Positions 1 through 8,497 of a stretch of DNA of 64,000 nt are shown here, one piece after another. The stretch's first letter is position 1. Each line of letters starts with the position of its first letter. The translations under genes were made by a program, and so were the position numbers. This DNA comes from Micromonospora sp. CB01531 (GTDB lineage Bacteria > Actinomycetota > Actinomycetes > Mycobacteriales > Micromonosporaceae). Location of the stretch: the NCBI RefSeq assembly GCF_001905095.1, contig NZ_LWLS01000001.1, forward strand, positions 82,268 through 146,267, in the 5' to 3' direction. The notes beneath the pieces are model-generated. The model saw nothing but the letters and a program-made list of their open reading frames with translations. It did not search any database and was not told where the DNA came from.

Positions 1-1
1 C

Positions 2-352
2 GACCCCACGCACACCACGTCCAGCACCGCCCGGGAGATGACCCGGCTGCTCGGCCTGATCTGGCGCGACGAGGCCGGCCCACCGGCCGCCTGCGCGCTG
101 GTCCGGGAGTTGATGGGCCGGCAGCTCTTCTGGACCCGGCTCGCCGCCGGCTTCCCGCCCGGCGTCCGGGTGGCCGGGAAGACCGGCACCCTGCCCGGCC
201 TGCACCTGGAGGCCGGGGTCGCCGAATATCCCGACGGCGGCCGGTACGCCGTGGCGGTCTTCGCCCGCACCGAGCGGCTGAGCACCCGGAACATCGACGT
301 GGACCTGGCGATGGGCGAGGCGGCCCGGGTCGCCGTCGAGGCGCTGCGCTGA
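2..352 (+). CDS. Serine beta-lactamase-family hydrolase, C-terminal part (5' end outside window)
   Basis: Only the last 116 codons are present; the reading frame is open to the window edge. The fragment contains KTGTLPG at about codons 60-66, the KTG box of class A beta-lactamases and related serine hydrolases, followed by the usual strand with AVAVFAR and a C-terminal helix. The SxxK and SDN boxes would lie upstream and cannot be checked, so a true beta-lactamase cannot be told from a related penicillin-recognising hydrolase. It ends 150 bp before the next gene on the same strand. Confidence 0.75.
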   Translation, partial: DPTHTTSSTAREMTRLLGLIWRDEAGPPAACALVRELMGRQLFWTRLAAGFPPGVRVAGKTGTLPGLHLEAGVAEYPDGGRYAVAVFARTERLSTRNIDVDLAMGEAARVAVEALR

Positions 353-396
353 ATTTCGGCCGCACCCCGGCCGAAGGCGACCCGTTGAGCTGCGGT

Positions 397-414
397 GATA
401 TGCGAATGCATATC
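397..414. promoter_or_regulatory. AT-rich perfect palindrome, candidate operator
   Basis: GATATGC-GAAT-GCATATC is a perfect 7-bp inverted repeat with a 4-bp centre, much more AT-rich than its surroundings. It lies about 90 bp upstream of the start of the Tat-exported metallo-hydrolase, where a dimeric repressor could bind. The cognate regulator is not identifiable from this window. Confidence 0.4.
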
Positions 415-504
415 GACCGTGCCGCTGTTCGATCTTGGACAGGGCGAACCGGCCGATGGTGGGCTGGTGCTACCGATCACCGACCGCACGGGGGAGGACC
501 CACC

Positions 505-1500
505 ATGCCCGAGAACCGCTCGTACGACCGTCGCCGCTTCCTGCGCGACGCCGCGGTCGGCACCGCCGCCGTCTCCGCCGTCGGCCTCGGCGCCGGCGCG
601 CTCGCCGGGCCGGCCCAGGCCGCTCCGGCGACCGCCGCGCCGCTCACCACCACCGGCGCCCGCCGCTCCCGCCCGGTCAGCTTCCGCTGGTGGGGTACGT
701 CCGGCTGGCGGATCGACATCGGTGACCGCACGGTGCTGGTCGACCCGTACCTGAGCCGCTTCGACACCGGCCTGTTCACGGGAAAGTTCGATCAGGACAC
801 CCCGTTGGAGGTGAACACCGAGATTATCGACTCGCTGGTGGACCGGGCGGAGAACATCTTCGTCACGCACACCCACTGGGACCACTTCAACGACGTGCCC
901 CACATCGCCGGCCGGACCGGCGCCCGGGTCTTCGGCACGCTGACCGCGTACCACCTGGGGCTGGCGTACGGGCTGCCGTCCGGCAAGCTCGCCCCGGTCA
1001 AGGGCGGCGAGGTGCTCGACTTCGGCGACTACACGGTCGAGGTGATCAGCTCCCTGCACAGCCGCAACGCATCGTGGTCGATGGCCTTCCCCGGCGTACG
1101 CCTCACCCCGCCGCCGAAGCCGCAGACCATCGCCGACCTGCCCGAGGGGGACACCCTGGCGTACCAGATCCGGATCGCCGACGGCCCGGCGGTGTTCTTC
1201 ATGGGGGCGAGCGACCTCAACGAGCGCAACCTCGCCGGGCTGGCCCCCGACGTGGCGATGGTCGCCTCCGCCGCCACCACCTCCACCGCCGACTACGTGC
1301 CCCGGCTGATGGCCGCACTGGACTACCCGAAGGTCGTGGTGCCGGTGCACTGGGACAACTTCGAGACCAGGCTGACCAACCCGCCGACGGTCGCGGAGAG
1401 CGACCGCAAGCGCCTCGACGACCTGATCGCCGCGGTGCGCAAGGTGTCGCCGCGCAGCCGCGTGGTGCTGCCTGAGTACCACACCGCGTACCACTTCTGA
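505..1500 (+). CDS. Tat-exported metallo-beta-lactamase-fold hydrolase
   Basis: The 331-residue product has a twin-arginine signal (DRRRFLRDAA at about 8-17, then an Ala/Gly-rich hydrophobic stretch ending in AQAAP), so it is probably exported folded. The mature part shows HTHWDH (122-127), the HxHxDH zinc site of the metallo-beta-lactamase fold, and a later H in VPVHWDN. It resembles the UlaG-like or 'L-ascorbate lactonase-like' branch, but the substrate is unknown. The ATG at 505 was chosen because GGGGGAGG lies 7 bp upstream and the Tat motif follows directly; the frame is open further upstream without a good ribosome site. Confidence 0.85.
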   Translation: MPENRSYDRRRFLRDAAVGTAAVSAVGLGAGALAGPAQAAPATAAPLTTTGARRSRPVSFRWWGTSGWRIDIGDRTVLVDPYLSRFDTGLFTGKFDQDTPLEVNTEIIDSLVDRAENIFVTHTHWDHFNDVPHIAGRTGARVFGTLTAYHLGLAYGLPSGKLAPVKGGEVLDFGDYTVEVISSLHSRNASWSMAFPGVRLTPPPKPQTIADLPEGDTLAYQIRIADGPAVFFMGASDLNERNLAGLAPDVAMVASAATTSTADYVPRLMAALDYPKVVVPVHWDNFETRLTNPPTVAESDRKRLDDLIAAVRKVSPRSRVVLPEYHTAYHF

Positions 1501-1534
1501 CGCCGGCCGCGGCGGGGCCCGGCGGCTCCGCCGC

Positions 1535-2086
1535 TCAGCCCTCGGTCAGGTCGCGCAGGGCCAGCACCGACTTCCAGTTGCGGGTCGTCGCCACCACCCC
1601 CAACTTCTTCTCCAGGTACGCGTTGGTGAACTTCGTCCGCCCGTAGCCGCCGTCCGGGAAGTGCAGGTGCAACTCCCGACCGATCACCGCGTACTCAAGG
1701 TGCTCGCCGGCCGGCACGGTCAGGTCCTTGACCTTCGCCGCGGTGGGCTTGGCCGACAGGAAGGCCACCAGCACCCGGGTCGGGTCGTCCTGCTTCCCCG
1801 CGTACGGGCTGGCGTCGGCGACCGCCGCCAACTCGCCGCCGTCGCGGACCAGCACCGGCACCCGCAACCCGAGCTCGTCAGCGAGCTTGCGCTCGATGCC
1901 CTCGGCCAGGATCTCGTCCTTCGTCGGTGGGCTGGTGAAGACCACGTTGCCGCTCTGCAGGTACGTCTTCACGTCCTCGTGGCCGAGGTCGGCGACCAGG
2001 CGACGCAAATCCGCCATGGCGAGCCGGGTGCTGCCGACGTTGACGCCCCGCAGCAGGGCGGCGTAGCGGTTGCTGCCGTCGGCCAT
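1535..2086 (-). CDS. DUF1697 family protein
   Basis: The 183-residue protein begins with RYAALLRGVNVG and carries the DUF1697 hallmarks: LRRLVADLG, the phrase YLQSGNVVF, and the C-terminal R-(N)WKSVLAL segment (ATTRNWKSVLAL). Family function is not established. The ATG at 2086 is preceded by GAGGAGG at a good distance; the frame is open further upstream but with low-complexity arginine-rich sequence typical of a shadow frame. It is followed convergently by the metallo-hydrolase gene, 34 bp away. No signal peptide or membrane segment is seen, so it should be cytoplasmic. Confidence 0.85.
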   Translation of the reverse strand: MADGSNRYAALLRGVNVGSTRLAMADLRRLVADLGHEDVKTYLQSGNVVFTSPPTKDEILAEGIERKLADELGLRVPVLVRDGGELAAVADASPYAGKQDDPTRVLVAFLSAKPTAAKVKDLTVPAGEHLEYAVIGRELHLHFPDGGYGRTKFTNAYLEKKLGVVATTRNWKSVLALRDLTEG

Positions 2087-2180
2087 CCTGGGCCTCCTCG
2101 CGTCGGCGTCACTGGCGCCCAGCCTAGGGCCCTCGGCGCTGCCCGGCTGGCTTGTGCCAGGGGCGCCGCGACGTCGCGGC

Positions 2181-2621
2181 TCACCGCTGGCGGATGGCGG
2201 TGGAGTTGAGCCGGAAGCCGATGGTGCGCTCGACGATCCGCTCGACCAGCTCCATCTTCCGCAGCCCGGCCACCCCGCGCAGCCCCACCCGGGCGGCCAG
2301 CGCCCGCAGTTCCCGGGTCGTCCACGACCCCAGGTACGCCGTACCGTCCTCGCGCCGGGACATCGCGGCGAGCGCGGCCTGGGCCCGCTCCACGTCCTGG
2401 ATTTTCCCGCCCGGTGGCGCCGCCCGTCCGGCGGCTGCGGGTGCACTGCCCCTGTTCCCCGGCGTCGGGGCGACGCCGGGGGCGGGCGGCGCGGGGTCGG
2501 CGGCGGCCGGGAGCAGCGCGAGCCGGGCGCGTCCTGCAGCCAGGTCGGCCACCTCCGCCGCGGACAGACCGCCGAGGAACGCGGCCACCCGGGCCAGCAC
2601 GGCGAGGGTCGGGTCGCTCAT
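2181..2621 (-). CDS. Small protein with SAP/Rho-N-like C-terminal domain, ParA partner candidate
   Basis: This 146-residue protein starts inside the stop codon of the upstream parA-like gene (ATGA overlap), so the two are surely co-translated. The N-terminal 35 residues form a predicted helix pair (LARVAAFLGGLSAAEVADLAAG). A Pro/Ala-rich linker follows (about 40-72). The last 50 residues (WTTRELRALAARVGLRGVAGLRKMELVERI) look like a SAP or Rho-N-terminal helix-extended-loop-helix, a nucleic-acid-binding fold. No specific family is recognised. By position it could be the adaptor that stimulates the ATPase or links it to cargo, as ParB or McdB does; that is inference. Confidence 0.7.
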   Translation of the reverse strand: MSDPTLAVLARVAAFLGGLSAAEVADLAAGRARLALLPAAADPAPPAPGVAPTPGNRGSAPAAAGRAAPPGGKIQDVERAQAALAAMSRREDGTAYLGSWTTRELRALAARVGLRGVAGLRKMELVERIVERTIGFRLNSTAIRQR

Positions 2622-3625
2622 GCGTCTGCCCCCGTCGCGCCGCTGGTGACGGGGGCGGCGGGGGTTGCCGCGCCGTTGGCGGCGGGGGAGGAGGGCGTTG
2701 CCGCCGAGGCGGGCTGGAGGTGGGCCAGGAACTCGGTGGTGATCTGACGCAGCTCCTCGCGGACCGCCGGCGCGGTGACCCGGTCTCGCAGCACCACCGG
2801 CACCCCGCGTGGCGTGTTCGTGGCGAACAGGGTCACGTTCTCCCGCAGCGCGGTGGGGAACACCGGCACGCCCAGCGCGCGTACCTGGTCCATGTAGCCC
2901 TGGTGCGCGGCGATCGGCTGCTGCGCCATCAGCTGGATCATCGTGAACACCACGCCCGCGATGTCCGGGGCGACCTTGTGGTGTCGCCGGATCTTGGCGA
3001 ATCGGCGGGAGTCCGCGTTGTACCGCTCGACCAGTTCGCGGACGTTGCCGTGCAGGTAGTCGATGCCGAGGGTGGACAGGTAGTCGGCCTTCGCCGGGAT
3101 GAGCAGGTGGTCGCTGGCGATGATGGCCGACTGGGTGACCACGTTGAAGTTCGGCGGGCAGTCGATGAGCACCAGGTCGTACGGGTCCAGCGCCGGGTCG
3201 TGCAGCCCCTGGTCGAGTGAACCGCGGACCCGGAACAGCTCGGCGTCGTACTCGTCGCCGTCGGCGACGCCCCGGGCCAGGGCCAGGTCGATGTCGACCA
3301 GCTGGAGGTGGGACGCGATCAGGTCGAGCCGTCCCGCGCCCTTCAGCTGGGCGTTCGCCGGGCCGGGCGAAACCACGAGCTCCCCGAGGGTCGCCGCCGG
3401 GGTGTCCCCGCGTAGTCCGTCGTACCAGCGCTTGACCGTCCGCTCGTCGCGCAGCCGGTCCCGCCAGTCGTCCGGCTCGTAGAAACTGAACGTCAGGCTG
3501 GCCTGCGGATCGAGGTCGATCAGCAGTACCTTCATCCCCCGGTTGGCCAGCTCGGCCCCGAGGTTGGCGGTCATGGTGGTCTTACCCACCCCGCCCTTGT
3601 AGTTGATTACCGATACGACGTACAC
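2618..3625 (-). CDS. ParA-family ATPase (orphan, Soj/McdA-like)
   Basis: The protein has the deviant Walker A KGGVGKTT at about 10-17, the Walker A' DLDPQAS and Walker B LIDCPP, in order, so it is a ParA/MinD-class ATPase of the Soj type that dimerises on ATP and binds DNA non-specifically. The last 40 residues are an Ala/Pro/Ser tail. The GTG at 3625 was chosen because GGGGAGG sits 5 bp upstream and the first strand ([12 protein letters not shown]) then starts directly. An ATG at 3667 would add 14 residues. No ParB gene or parS-like repeat is visible nearby, so chromosome segregation is unlikely to be its role; the overlapping downstream gene is the likely partner. Confidence 0.88.
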   Translation of the reverse strand: MYVVSVINYKGGVGKTTMTANLGAELANRGMKVLLIDLDPQASLTFSFYEPDDWRDRLRDERTVKRWYDGLRGDTPAATLGELVVSPGPANAQLKGAGRLDLIASHLQLVDIDLALARGVADGDEYDAELFRVRGSLDQGLHDPALDPYDLVLIDCPPNFNVVTQSAIIASDHLLIPAKADYLSTLGIDYLHGNVRELVERYNADSRRFAKIRRHHKVAPDIAGVVFTMIQLMAQQPIAAHQGYMDQVRALGVPVFPTALRENVTLFATNTPRGVPVVLRDRVTAPAVREELRQITTEFLAHLQPASAATPSSPAANGAATPAAPVTSGATGADA

Positions 3626-3763
3626 CTGTACCTCCCCGACCCGGAACGGTAACGGGCGGGCCGGCATCCCGTGCTACCTCCCCGGCTCTCCGGCGTCACC
3701 GTTCCGAGCGGCTTTCACCTAGAACGCCCGCCCCGGTGCGGCAGCCGTGGTTGATTCGGTGCC

Positions 3764-5851
3764 GTGGCTGAACCACCGGAAGCGGCCGGCCCGCACCACG
3801 ACGATCCACCGTCGACCGCCGCCGAACGGTCGGTGACCAGGGCTGTCGCGGTCGCGTTGGGCCCGTGCCGGCTGGGATACGTCCAGCGGTTGACCGGGCT
3901 GCCCGCCCCCGAGGTCGCCGACGCGGTGGTGGCCCTCACCGCCCGTGGCGTGCTCACCGACGACGGGGACGGGCTGACCGTCGCAGCGGCGGTACGCGAC
4001 CGGCTGCTCGGCGGACTGCCCCGGTCCCTCCTCGGCGACCTGCACCGGCGGGCCGCGCGGCTGCTCGCCGACAGCGACCCGTCCCGCGCCGCCGACCACC
4101 TGCTGTCGGCCGTGTGGGCGACCGGTGAGGCGGACCCTGAACTGGTCGACCAGCTCGCCACCGCCGCCCCGGTCGACCCGTCGACCGGGGCGGACCTGCT
4201 GCTCGCCGCACTGACCCGGGCCGACGCCCGGACCCGGACCAGATGGCTGCTCACGGCATCCGACCTGCTCGTCCTCGCGGGACGGTCCACCGAGGCGCTC
4301 GACCTGCTCTCCGCCGAACTCGCGGCCGACCGGGCCGGCGGTACGGAGCGGGCCCTGCTGCTCGGCCGGCTCGGGGCCGGACATGCGGCCCACCGCCCCT
4401 CCATCGCCCTCGACCAGCTTCGTCGGGCCCGCAGCGAGCACCCGTCCGGTCCGGAACACCGCGGCTGGCTGCTCGCCACCGAGGCGTCGATCGCGTGCCT
4501 GGTCGGCCATCCGGACGCCGACGGTCTGCTCTGCGGGGCGGGCCGAGCGCAGGCCGCCCATCCGTCGCCCCCGGCGGGCGTACGGCTCGTCCTAGCCCGG
4601 GCCGCCCGAGCGATCTCCCTCGGTGCCGTCCACACCGCCCGAGACCTCCTCGCCACCGTCGATCCGAGCCGACCGGCGGTACGCGGGGAAGCCGCGGCCG
4701 TCCGGACCGAACGGATCACCGTCCAGCTCGCGCTCGGCGCGTACGAGGACGCGGCGGTCGCCCTGGACACGGCGTACGCCGACCTCCCCGCGGCGGCCCG
4801 GCCGGCCCTGGCGGCGCTGTCCTGCCTGCGGTTGCTCGGCGTCGGGGAACTCCTGGAGGCCGACGCGCAGGCCCGGCTCACGCTGGACCGACCGGCCGGC
4901 CCGCTCACCGACGAGGCGCGCGCCGCGCTGCTCGCGGTCCGCGCCGAGGTCGCGTACCGCCTCGGGCGCCCGGAGGCCGCCCGGACACTGATCGACCGCG
5001 CGCACCCCGAACGGCCCTGGCCCGACAACGTGCCGTACGCGCCGCTGCGCTGCGCGGCCGCCGCCGACCCCGACCCGCTGCGCCACCCCGCGCTGATCCG
5101 CACCGCCGCCGAAGACCTGGCCCGGTCGGCCCGTCCGGTGCTGCTGGCAGCCCAGCACGGTCCTCGCCTGGTCCGGGCGCTGCTGCTGCTCGGCGACCTG
5201 CAGCGGGCGCGGACGGCCGCCGGCCACCTCACGCGGGTGGCCGACCGGACCCCGGTGCCGCTCTGGCGCGGCCTTGCCGGTCACGCGGACGCCCTGGTCC
5301 GCCGCGACCCGGAGATGCTGCGGGCCGCGGTGCGGGCGTTGCGGACCACCGGCGCCGGGCCGGCGCTCGCGGACGCCCTCCTCGACCTCGCCCGCTCGCC
5401 CCGGGTCCGGCTGGCGGAGGCCCGCGCCGCCGGCGAGGAGGCGGCGGCGCGGTACGGCCGCACAGGCGCGGTGGGCGACCAGGCGCGCGCCGAGCGGTGG
5501 CTGCACCGACTCGACCTGACCCGTCGCCGCTCCGCCCCCGAGGCACCCGGGCACGGCCTGGCCGCGCTGACCGCCCGGGAGGCTGGGATCGCCGAACTGC
5601 TGGCGGCCGGGGCCACCAAACAGCAGGTGGCCGGCCGGTTGTACCTGTCGTTCCACACCGTCGACACCCACCTGCGCGCGATCTACGCCAAGCTCGGCAT
5701 CCGCAGCCGGCTGCAACTGGCCCGGCTGTGGGACGGCCGGGAGCGGCCCGCCGCGGGGGCGGACCGGGTCCCGGCCGCCCCCGCGCGGCTCAGCGGACCA
5801 CCGGGCGCTTCTCCTTCGGCAGCGCCTCGATCATCTCGCGGGGCAGGTTGA
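3764..5851 (+). CDS. LuxR-type transcriptional regulator lacking the ATPase domain
   Basis: The 695-residue product ends in a clear LuxR/GerE helix-turn-helix (ALTAREAGIAELLAAGAT... LYLSFHTVDTHLRAIYAKLG, about 608-660). The body is a long Ala/Leu-rich helical repeat region of the TPR kind found in LAL/MalT regulators. The start resembles the winged-helix segment that follows the NACHT/AAA module in full-length LAL proteins, and no Walker A motif is present. The protein is therefore a 'headless' LAL, perhaps no longer ATP-controlled. The start is GTG at 3764, 138 bp from the divergent parA start. Its last 62 bp overlap the end of the convergent oxalate decarboxylase gene. Confidence 0.82.
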   Translation: MAEPPEAAGPHHDDPPSTAAERSVTRAVAVALGPCRLGYVQRLTGLPAPEVADAVVALTARGVLTDDGDGLTVAAAVRDRLLGGLPRSLLGDLHRRAARLLADSDPSRAADHLLSAVWATGEADPELVDQLATAAPVDPSTGADLLLAALTRADARTRTRWLLTASDLLVLAGRSTEALDLLSAELAADRAGGTERALLLGRLGAGHAAHRPSIALDQLRRARSEHPSGPEHRGWLLATEASIACLVGHPDADGLLCGAGRAQAAHPSPPAGVRLVLARAARAISLGAVHTARDLLATVDPSRPAVRGEAAAVRTERITVQLALGAYEDAAVALDTAYADLPAAARPALAALSCLRLLGVGELLEADAQARLTLDRPAGPLTDEARAALLAVRAEVAYRLGRPEAARTLIDRAHPERPWPDNVPYAPLRCAAAADPDPLRHPALIRTAAEDLARSARPVLLAAQHGPRLVRALLLLGDLQRARTAAGHLTRVADRTPVPLWRGLAGHADALVRRDPEMLRAAVRALRTTGAGPALADALLDLARSPRVRLAEARAAGEEAAARYGRTGAVGDQARAERWLHRLDLTRRRSAPEAPGHGLAALTAREAGIAELLAAGATKQQVAGRLYLSFHTVDTHLRAIYAKLGIRSRLQLARLWDGRERPAAGADRVPAAPARLSGPPGASPSAAPRSSRGAG

Positions 5852-6929
5852 TGGTGTCCGAGATGACCTCGGCGGGCGTGTTGGCCATCCACTGGGCGAG
5901 GGAGATGTCCTGGAAACGGGGGTTGCGGAACATTTCCAGGAACACCAGTGGCTCGTCGCCGAGGTTCTCGATGTAGTGCCCGTAGGCGAACGGCACATAC
6001 CCCACGTCGCCGGCCCGGAAGTCGAACGTCCGGGCCACCCCGGTGCTGGCGAACACGCCCATCCGGCCCTGTCCGGAGATGTAGTACTGCCATTCGTCGT
6101 CCGTGGGATGCCAGTGCAGCTCGCGGAGGCCACCCGGATCGATCTCCACGAGGGCCGCGGAGATGTCGGTCGACGCCGCGAAGTTGGTGGTGTCCGCGAT
6201 CCGGACCGAGCCGCCGGGAAAGCGGTGCGGCGCCTGGGCGCGCAGCCGGTGCTTGAAGCTGCGCGGCACGTCACCGGCCGGGCTCACCACCCGGTCCTCG
6301 GTCAGGGGTGGGGGAAGCTCGCCCTGGAAGATGTACTTTTCCCGCTCCGGCAGGGCATCCAACTGGTCGACCGACCAGCCGAAGTTCTTGGCCACGACGC
6401 TCTTCGGCACGTGCGCGAAGAAGTCGCTCATCAGGAAGGTGTCGTTCTCCGAGAACAGCCCGTCGTCGAAGACCAGGAGGAACTCCACCCCGTCGGCGAG
6501 CGCCTGGATGTGGTGCGGCACGCCCTTCGGAAAGAACCACAGGTCACCCTGCTGCACGTCCTCCAGGAAGTTGCGGCCCTCGTGGTCGACCGCGCCGATC
6601 CGGCAGCTGCCGTTGATCACGTACGCCCACTCGGCCTGCTTGTGCCAGTGCAGCTCCCGGTACGCCCCGGGTTCGAGAGCCATGTCGACGCCGGCCAGCT
6701 CGGTGGCGATCGGTAGCTCCCGCTGGGTGACCTCGCGGGCCCAGCCGCCCTGCTCGATGCGGGTGTGCGCGTTGGAGAAGGAGAAGCGCAGGTTGGGCAC
6801 GGTGCCGTGGTCGGTCGGCGGCGGGACGAGCAGGTCGGGGTTCTGCCGGTCGAGCATCACGTTGCGCGGACTGGTGTCCGGCCTGCCGCCATCCGCGCGT
6901 ACCGGCTGTGGTGCGGTGTCCTGGGCCAT
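5790..6929 (-). CDS. oxdC: Bicupin oxalate decarboxylase
   Basis: This 379-residue protein has two cupin domains, each with a manganese site: ELHWHKQAEW (H94, H96, E100) and ELHWHPTDDEW (H272, H274, E279). The loop SENDT in GLFSENDTFLMSDFF matches the SENST lid of Bacillus OxdC, whose Glu is the proton donor for decarboxylation; oxalate oxidases lack it. The expected reaction is therefore oxalate to formate plus CO2, using Mn and O2. AAGGAG precedes the ATG by 8 bp. No signal peptide is seen, so it is cytoplasmic. It is the last gene of an operon with an NRAMP metal transporter, which could supply its manganese. Confidence 0.93.
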   Translation of the reverse strand: MAQDTAPQPVRADGGRPDTSPRNVMLDRQNPDLLVPPPTDHGTVPNLRFSFSNAHTRIEQGGWAREVTQRELPIATELAGVDMALEPGAYRELHWHKQAEWAYVINGSCRIGAVDHEGRNFLEDVQQGDLWFFPKGVPHHIQALADGVEFLLVFDDGLFSENDTFLMSDFFAHVPKSVVAKNFGWSVDQLDALPEREKYIFQGELPPPLTEDRVVSPAGDVPRSFKHRLRAQAPHRFPGGSVRIADTTNFAASTDISAALVEIDPGGLRELHWHPTDDEWQYYISGQGRMGVFASTGVARTFDFRAGDVGYVPFAYGHYIENLGDEPLVFLEMFRNPRFQDISLAQWMANTPAEVISDTINLPREMIEALPKEKRPVVR

Positions 6930-6952
6930 GGTGGTCAGCTCCTTCGATCGGT

Positions 6953-7217
6953 TCAGTGGTGTGGGACGTGTCGGGGCGCCGGCAGCCAGAGCAGGGCACG
7001 GGCGGCGGCCGGCCCGTGTCGGAGCGCCACGGCGACGGGGATGCCGAGGCAGGTGAGCGCGACGGCGGCGGCCGCCCACGGCGAGACCCCGGCACCCAGC
7101 CCGGCGGCTGAGAGCAGGAGCAGCACCCCGAGCTTGAGCCGCAGGGCGGCCAGCGGCGCTGCCCGCCGGACCGGGCCTGACGGCGGGTCGGGTGATGAGT
7201 GGGTTCCGGGTGGTCAT
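6953..7217 (-). pseudogene. Small two-helix membrane protein, apparently frameshifted
   Basis: An ATG at 7217 has a good GGAGG site, 17 bp after the transporter's stop codon, and opens MTTRNPLITRPAV. Within about 20 codons the coding signal moves to the +1 frame. There the sequence reads RLKLGVLLLLSAAGLGAG, then AAAAVALTCLGIPVAVAL, giving two membrane helices, with more than 90% G/C at third positions, ending in TGA at 6953. That frame has no start codon of its own except an internal GTG. The original frame stays open into oxdC but is Arg/Pro-rich and not protein-like. Either a real frameshift or a sequencing error near 7160-7185 splits the gene. No family is recognised. Confidence 0.45.
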
Positions 7218-7234
7218 CGGTCCTCCGGCAGTGG

Positions 7235-8497
7235 TCAGGCGAGGAGCAGCAGCGGCAGCGCGCAGCCGACCGCGGCCACCGCCGCCCCGGCGGTGGCGGC
7301 CACGCGGGTGGTCAGCGGAGCGTTGACCAGCGACCCCATCACGGCCCGGTCCCGGCAGAACCAGACGAGGAGGAAGAGCGCGACCGGTACGCCGAGCGAG
7401 AGCACCACCTGGCTGGCGATCAGCAGTCCGGTCAGCGGCGCCCCGAGCAGCAGGGCGAGCACGGCGGGCGTGATGGTGAGCAGGCGGCGCAGCCGTACCG
7501 GGATGCGGCGGGCCAGGAAGCCGTCCATCACCACGTCACCGGCGAGGGTGCCGACCCCGCTGGACGACAGACCCGAGGCGAGCAGGGCGATGCTGAACAG
7601 CAGCGCGGCACCCCCGCCCACCCTGGTCAGCAACACGCTGTGGGCGGCGACGATGTCACCGGTCCACCCGCCGCCGCTCGCCTCGTGCAGGCCGGCGCCG
7701 AGTGCGATCATCGAGACGTTCACGACGGTGGCCAGCCCGAGCGCCGCGCCGCAGTCGATCCGTAGGGCGCGCCGGATGAGGGCCGGCGAGCGTCGCGCCG
7801 CCTCGGCGGGTCGGCCGCCGGTACGGACGATCGCAGAGTGCAGGTAGACGGCGTGCGGCATCACGGTCGCGCCGACGATGCCCATCGCCAGCAGCACCGA
7901 CTCCGTGCCGTCCAGGCGGGGGGCCAAGCCGTGCAGGGCGGCGGTGGCCGACTGGTGGCCCACCGCGTACAGGTTGTAGAGGAAGCCGGCCCCGACCGTC
8001 AGTAGCGCGGCGGCGCTGATCAGCTCGAGGCGGCGGGCCCGGCCACGCCGCCGCAGCTCCAGCATCAGCAGGGAGAGGACGCCGGTCACCACCGCAGCGA
8101 GGCCGACCGGCATGCCGAACAGCAGCCGCATGCCGATGGCCGCCCCGACGAACTCGGCCACGTCGGTGGCGAGGACGACCACCTCGGCCTGCACCCACAG
8201 GGCTCGGCTCGCCCAGCGGGGGAACCGCTCCCGGCTGAGCTGCGGCAGGCTCTTTCCGGTCGCCGCGCCGAGCTTGGCCGCCTGGAACTGCACCAGCACC
8301 GCCACCAGGCTCGCTGCCACCACCACCCAGACCAGCAGGTACCCGGAGGTGGCCCCGGCGGTCAGGTTCGTGGCCACGTTGCCGGGATCGATGTAGGCGA
8401 TGGCGGCGACGAAGCCCGGCCCCAGCAGGGGCGCGACGCGGGGCCGGGCGGGGATTGCGGCCCGTCCGGTGGGCCGCAGCTTCTGGATCGTGGTCAT
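7235..8497 (-). CDS. mntH: NRAMP-family Mn2+/Fe2+ transporter
   Basis: The 420-residue membrane protein has about eleven hydrophobic segments and the family signatures: DPGN in helix 1 (37-40), which coordinates the metal, and MPHAVYLHS in helix 6 (MPH at 213-215). Such proteins import Mn2+ or Fe2+ with protons. The ATG at 8497 fits the usual short N-terminus; a GTG at 8530 would add 11 residues. Neither has a strong ribosome site. It heads an operon with a small membrane gene and the manganese enzyme OxdC, which favours Mn2+ as the substrate. Confidence 0.92.
   Translation of the reverse strand: MTTIQKLRPTGRAAIPARPRVAPLLGPGFVAAIAYIDPGNVATNLTAGATSGYLLVWVVVAASLVAVLVQFQAAKLGAATGKSLPQLSRERFPRWASRALWVQAEVVVLATDVAEFVGAAIGMRLLFGMPVGLAAVVTGVLSLLMLELRRRGRARRLELISAAALLTVGAGFLYNLYAVGHQSATAALHGLAPRLDGTESVLLAMGIVGATVMPHAVYLHSAIVRTGGRPAEAARRSPALIRRALRIDCGAALGLATVVNVSMIALGAGLHEASGGGWTGDIVAAHSVLLTRVGGGAALLFSIALLASGLSSSGVGTLAGDVVMDGFLARRIPVRLRRLLTITPAVLALLLGAPLTGLLIASQVVLSLGVPVALFLLVWFCRDRAVMGSLVNAPLTTRVAATAGAAVAAVGCALPLLLLA

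Noticed and set aside
6930..7217. N-terminal extension of OxdC to the ATG at 7217
   Set aside because: The frame is open, but the 96 extra residues are Arg/Pro-rich and non-homologous; AAGGAG directly precedes the ATG at 6929.
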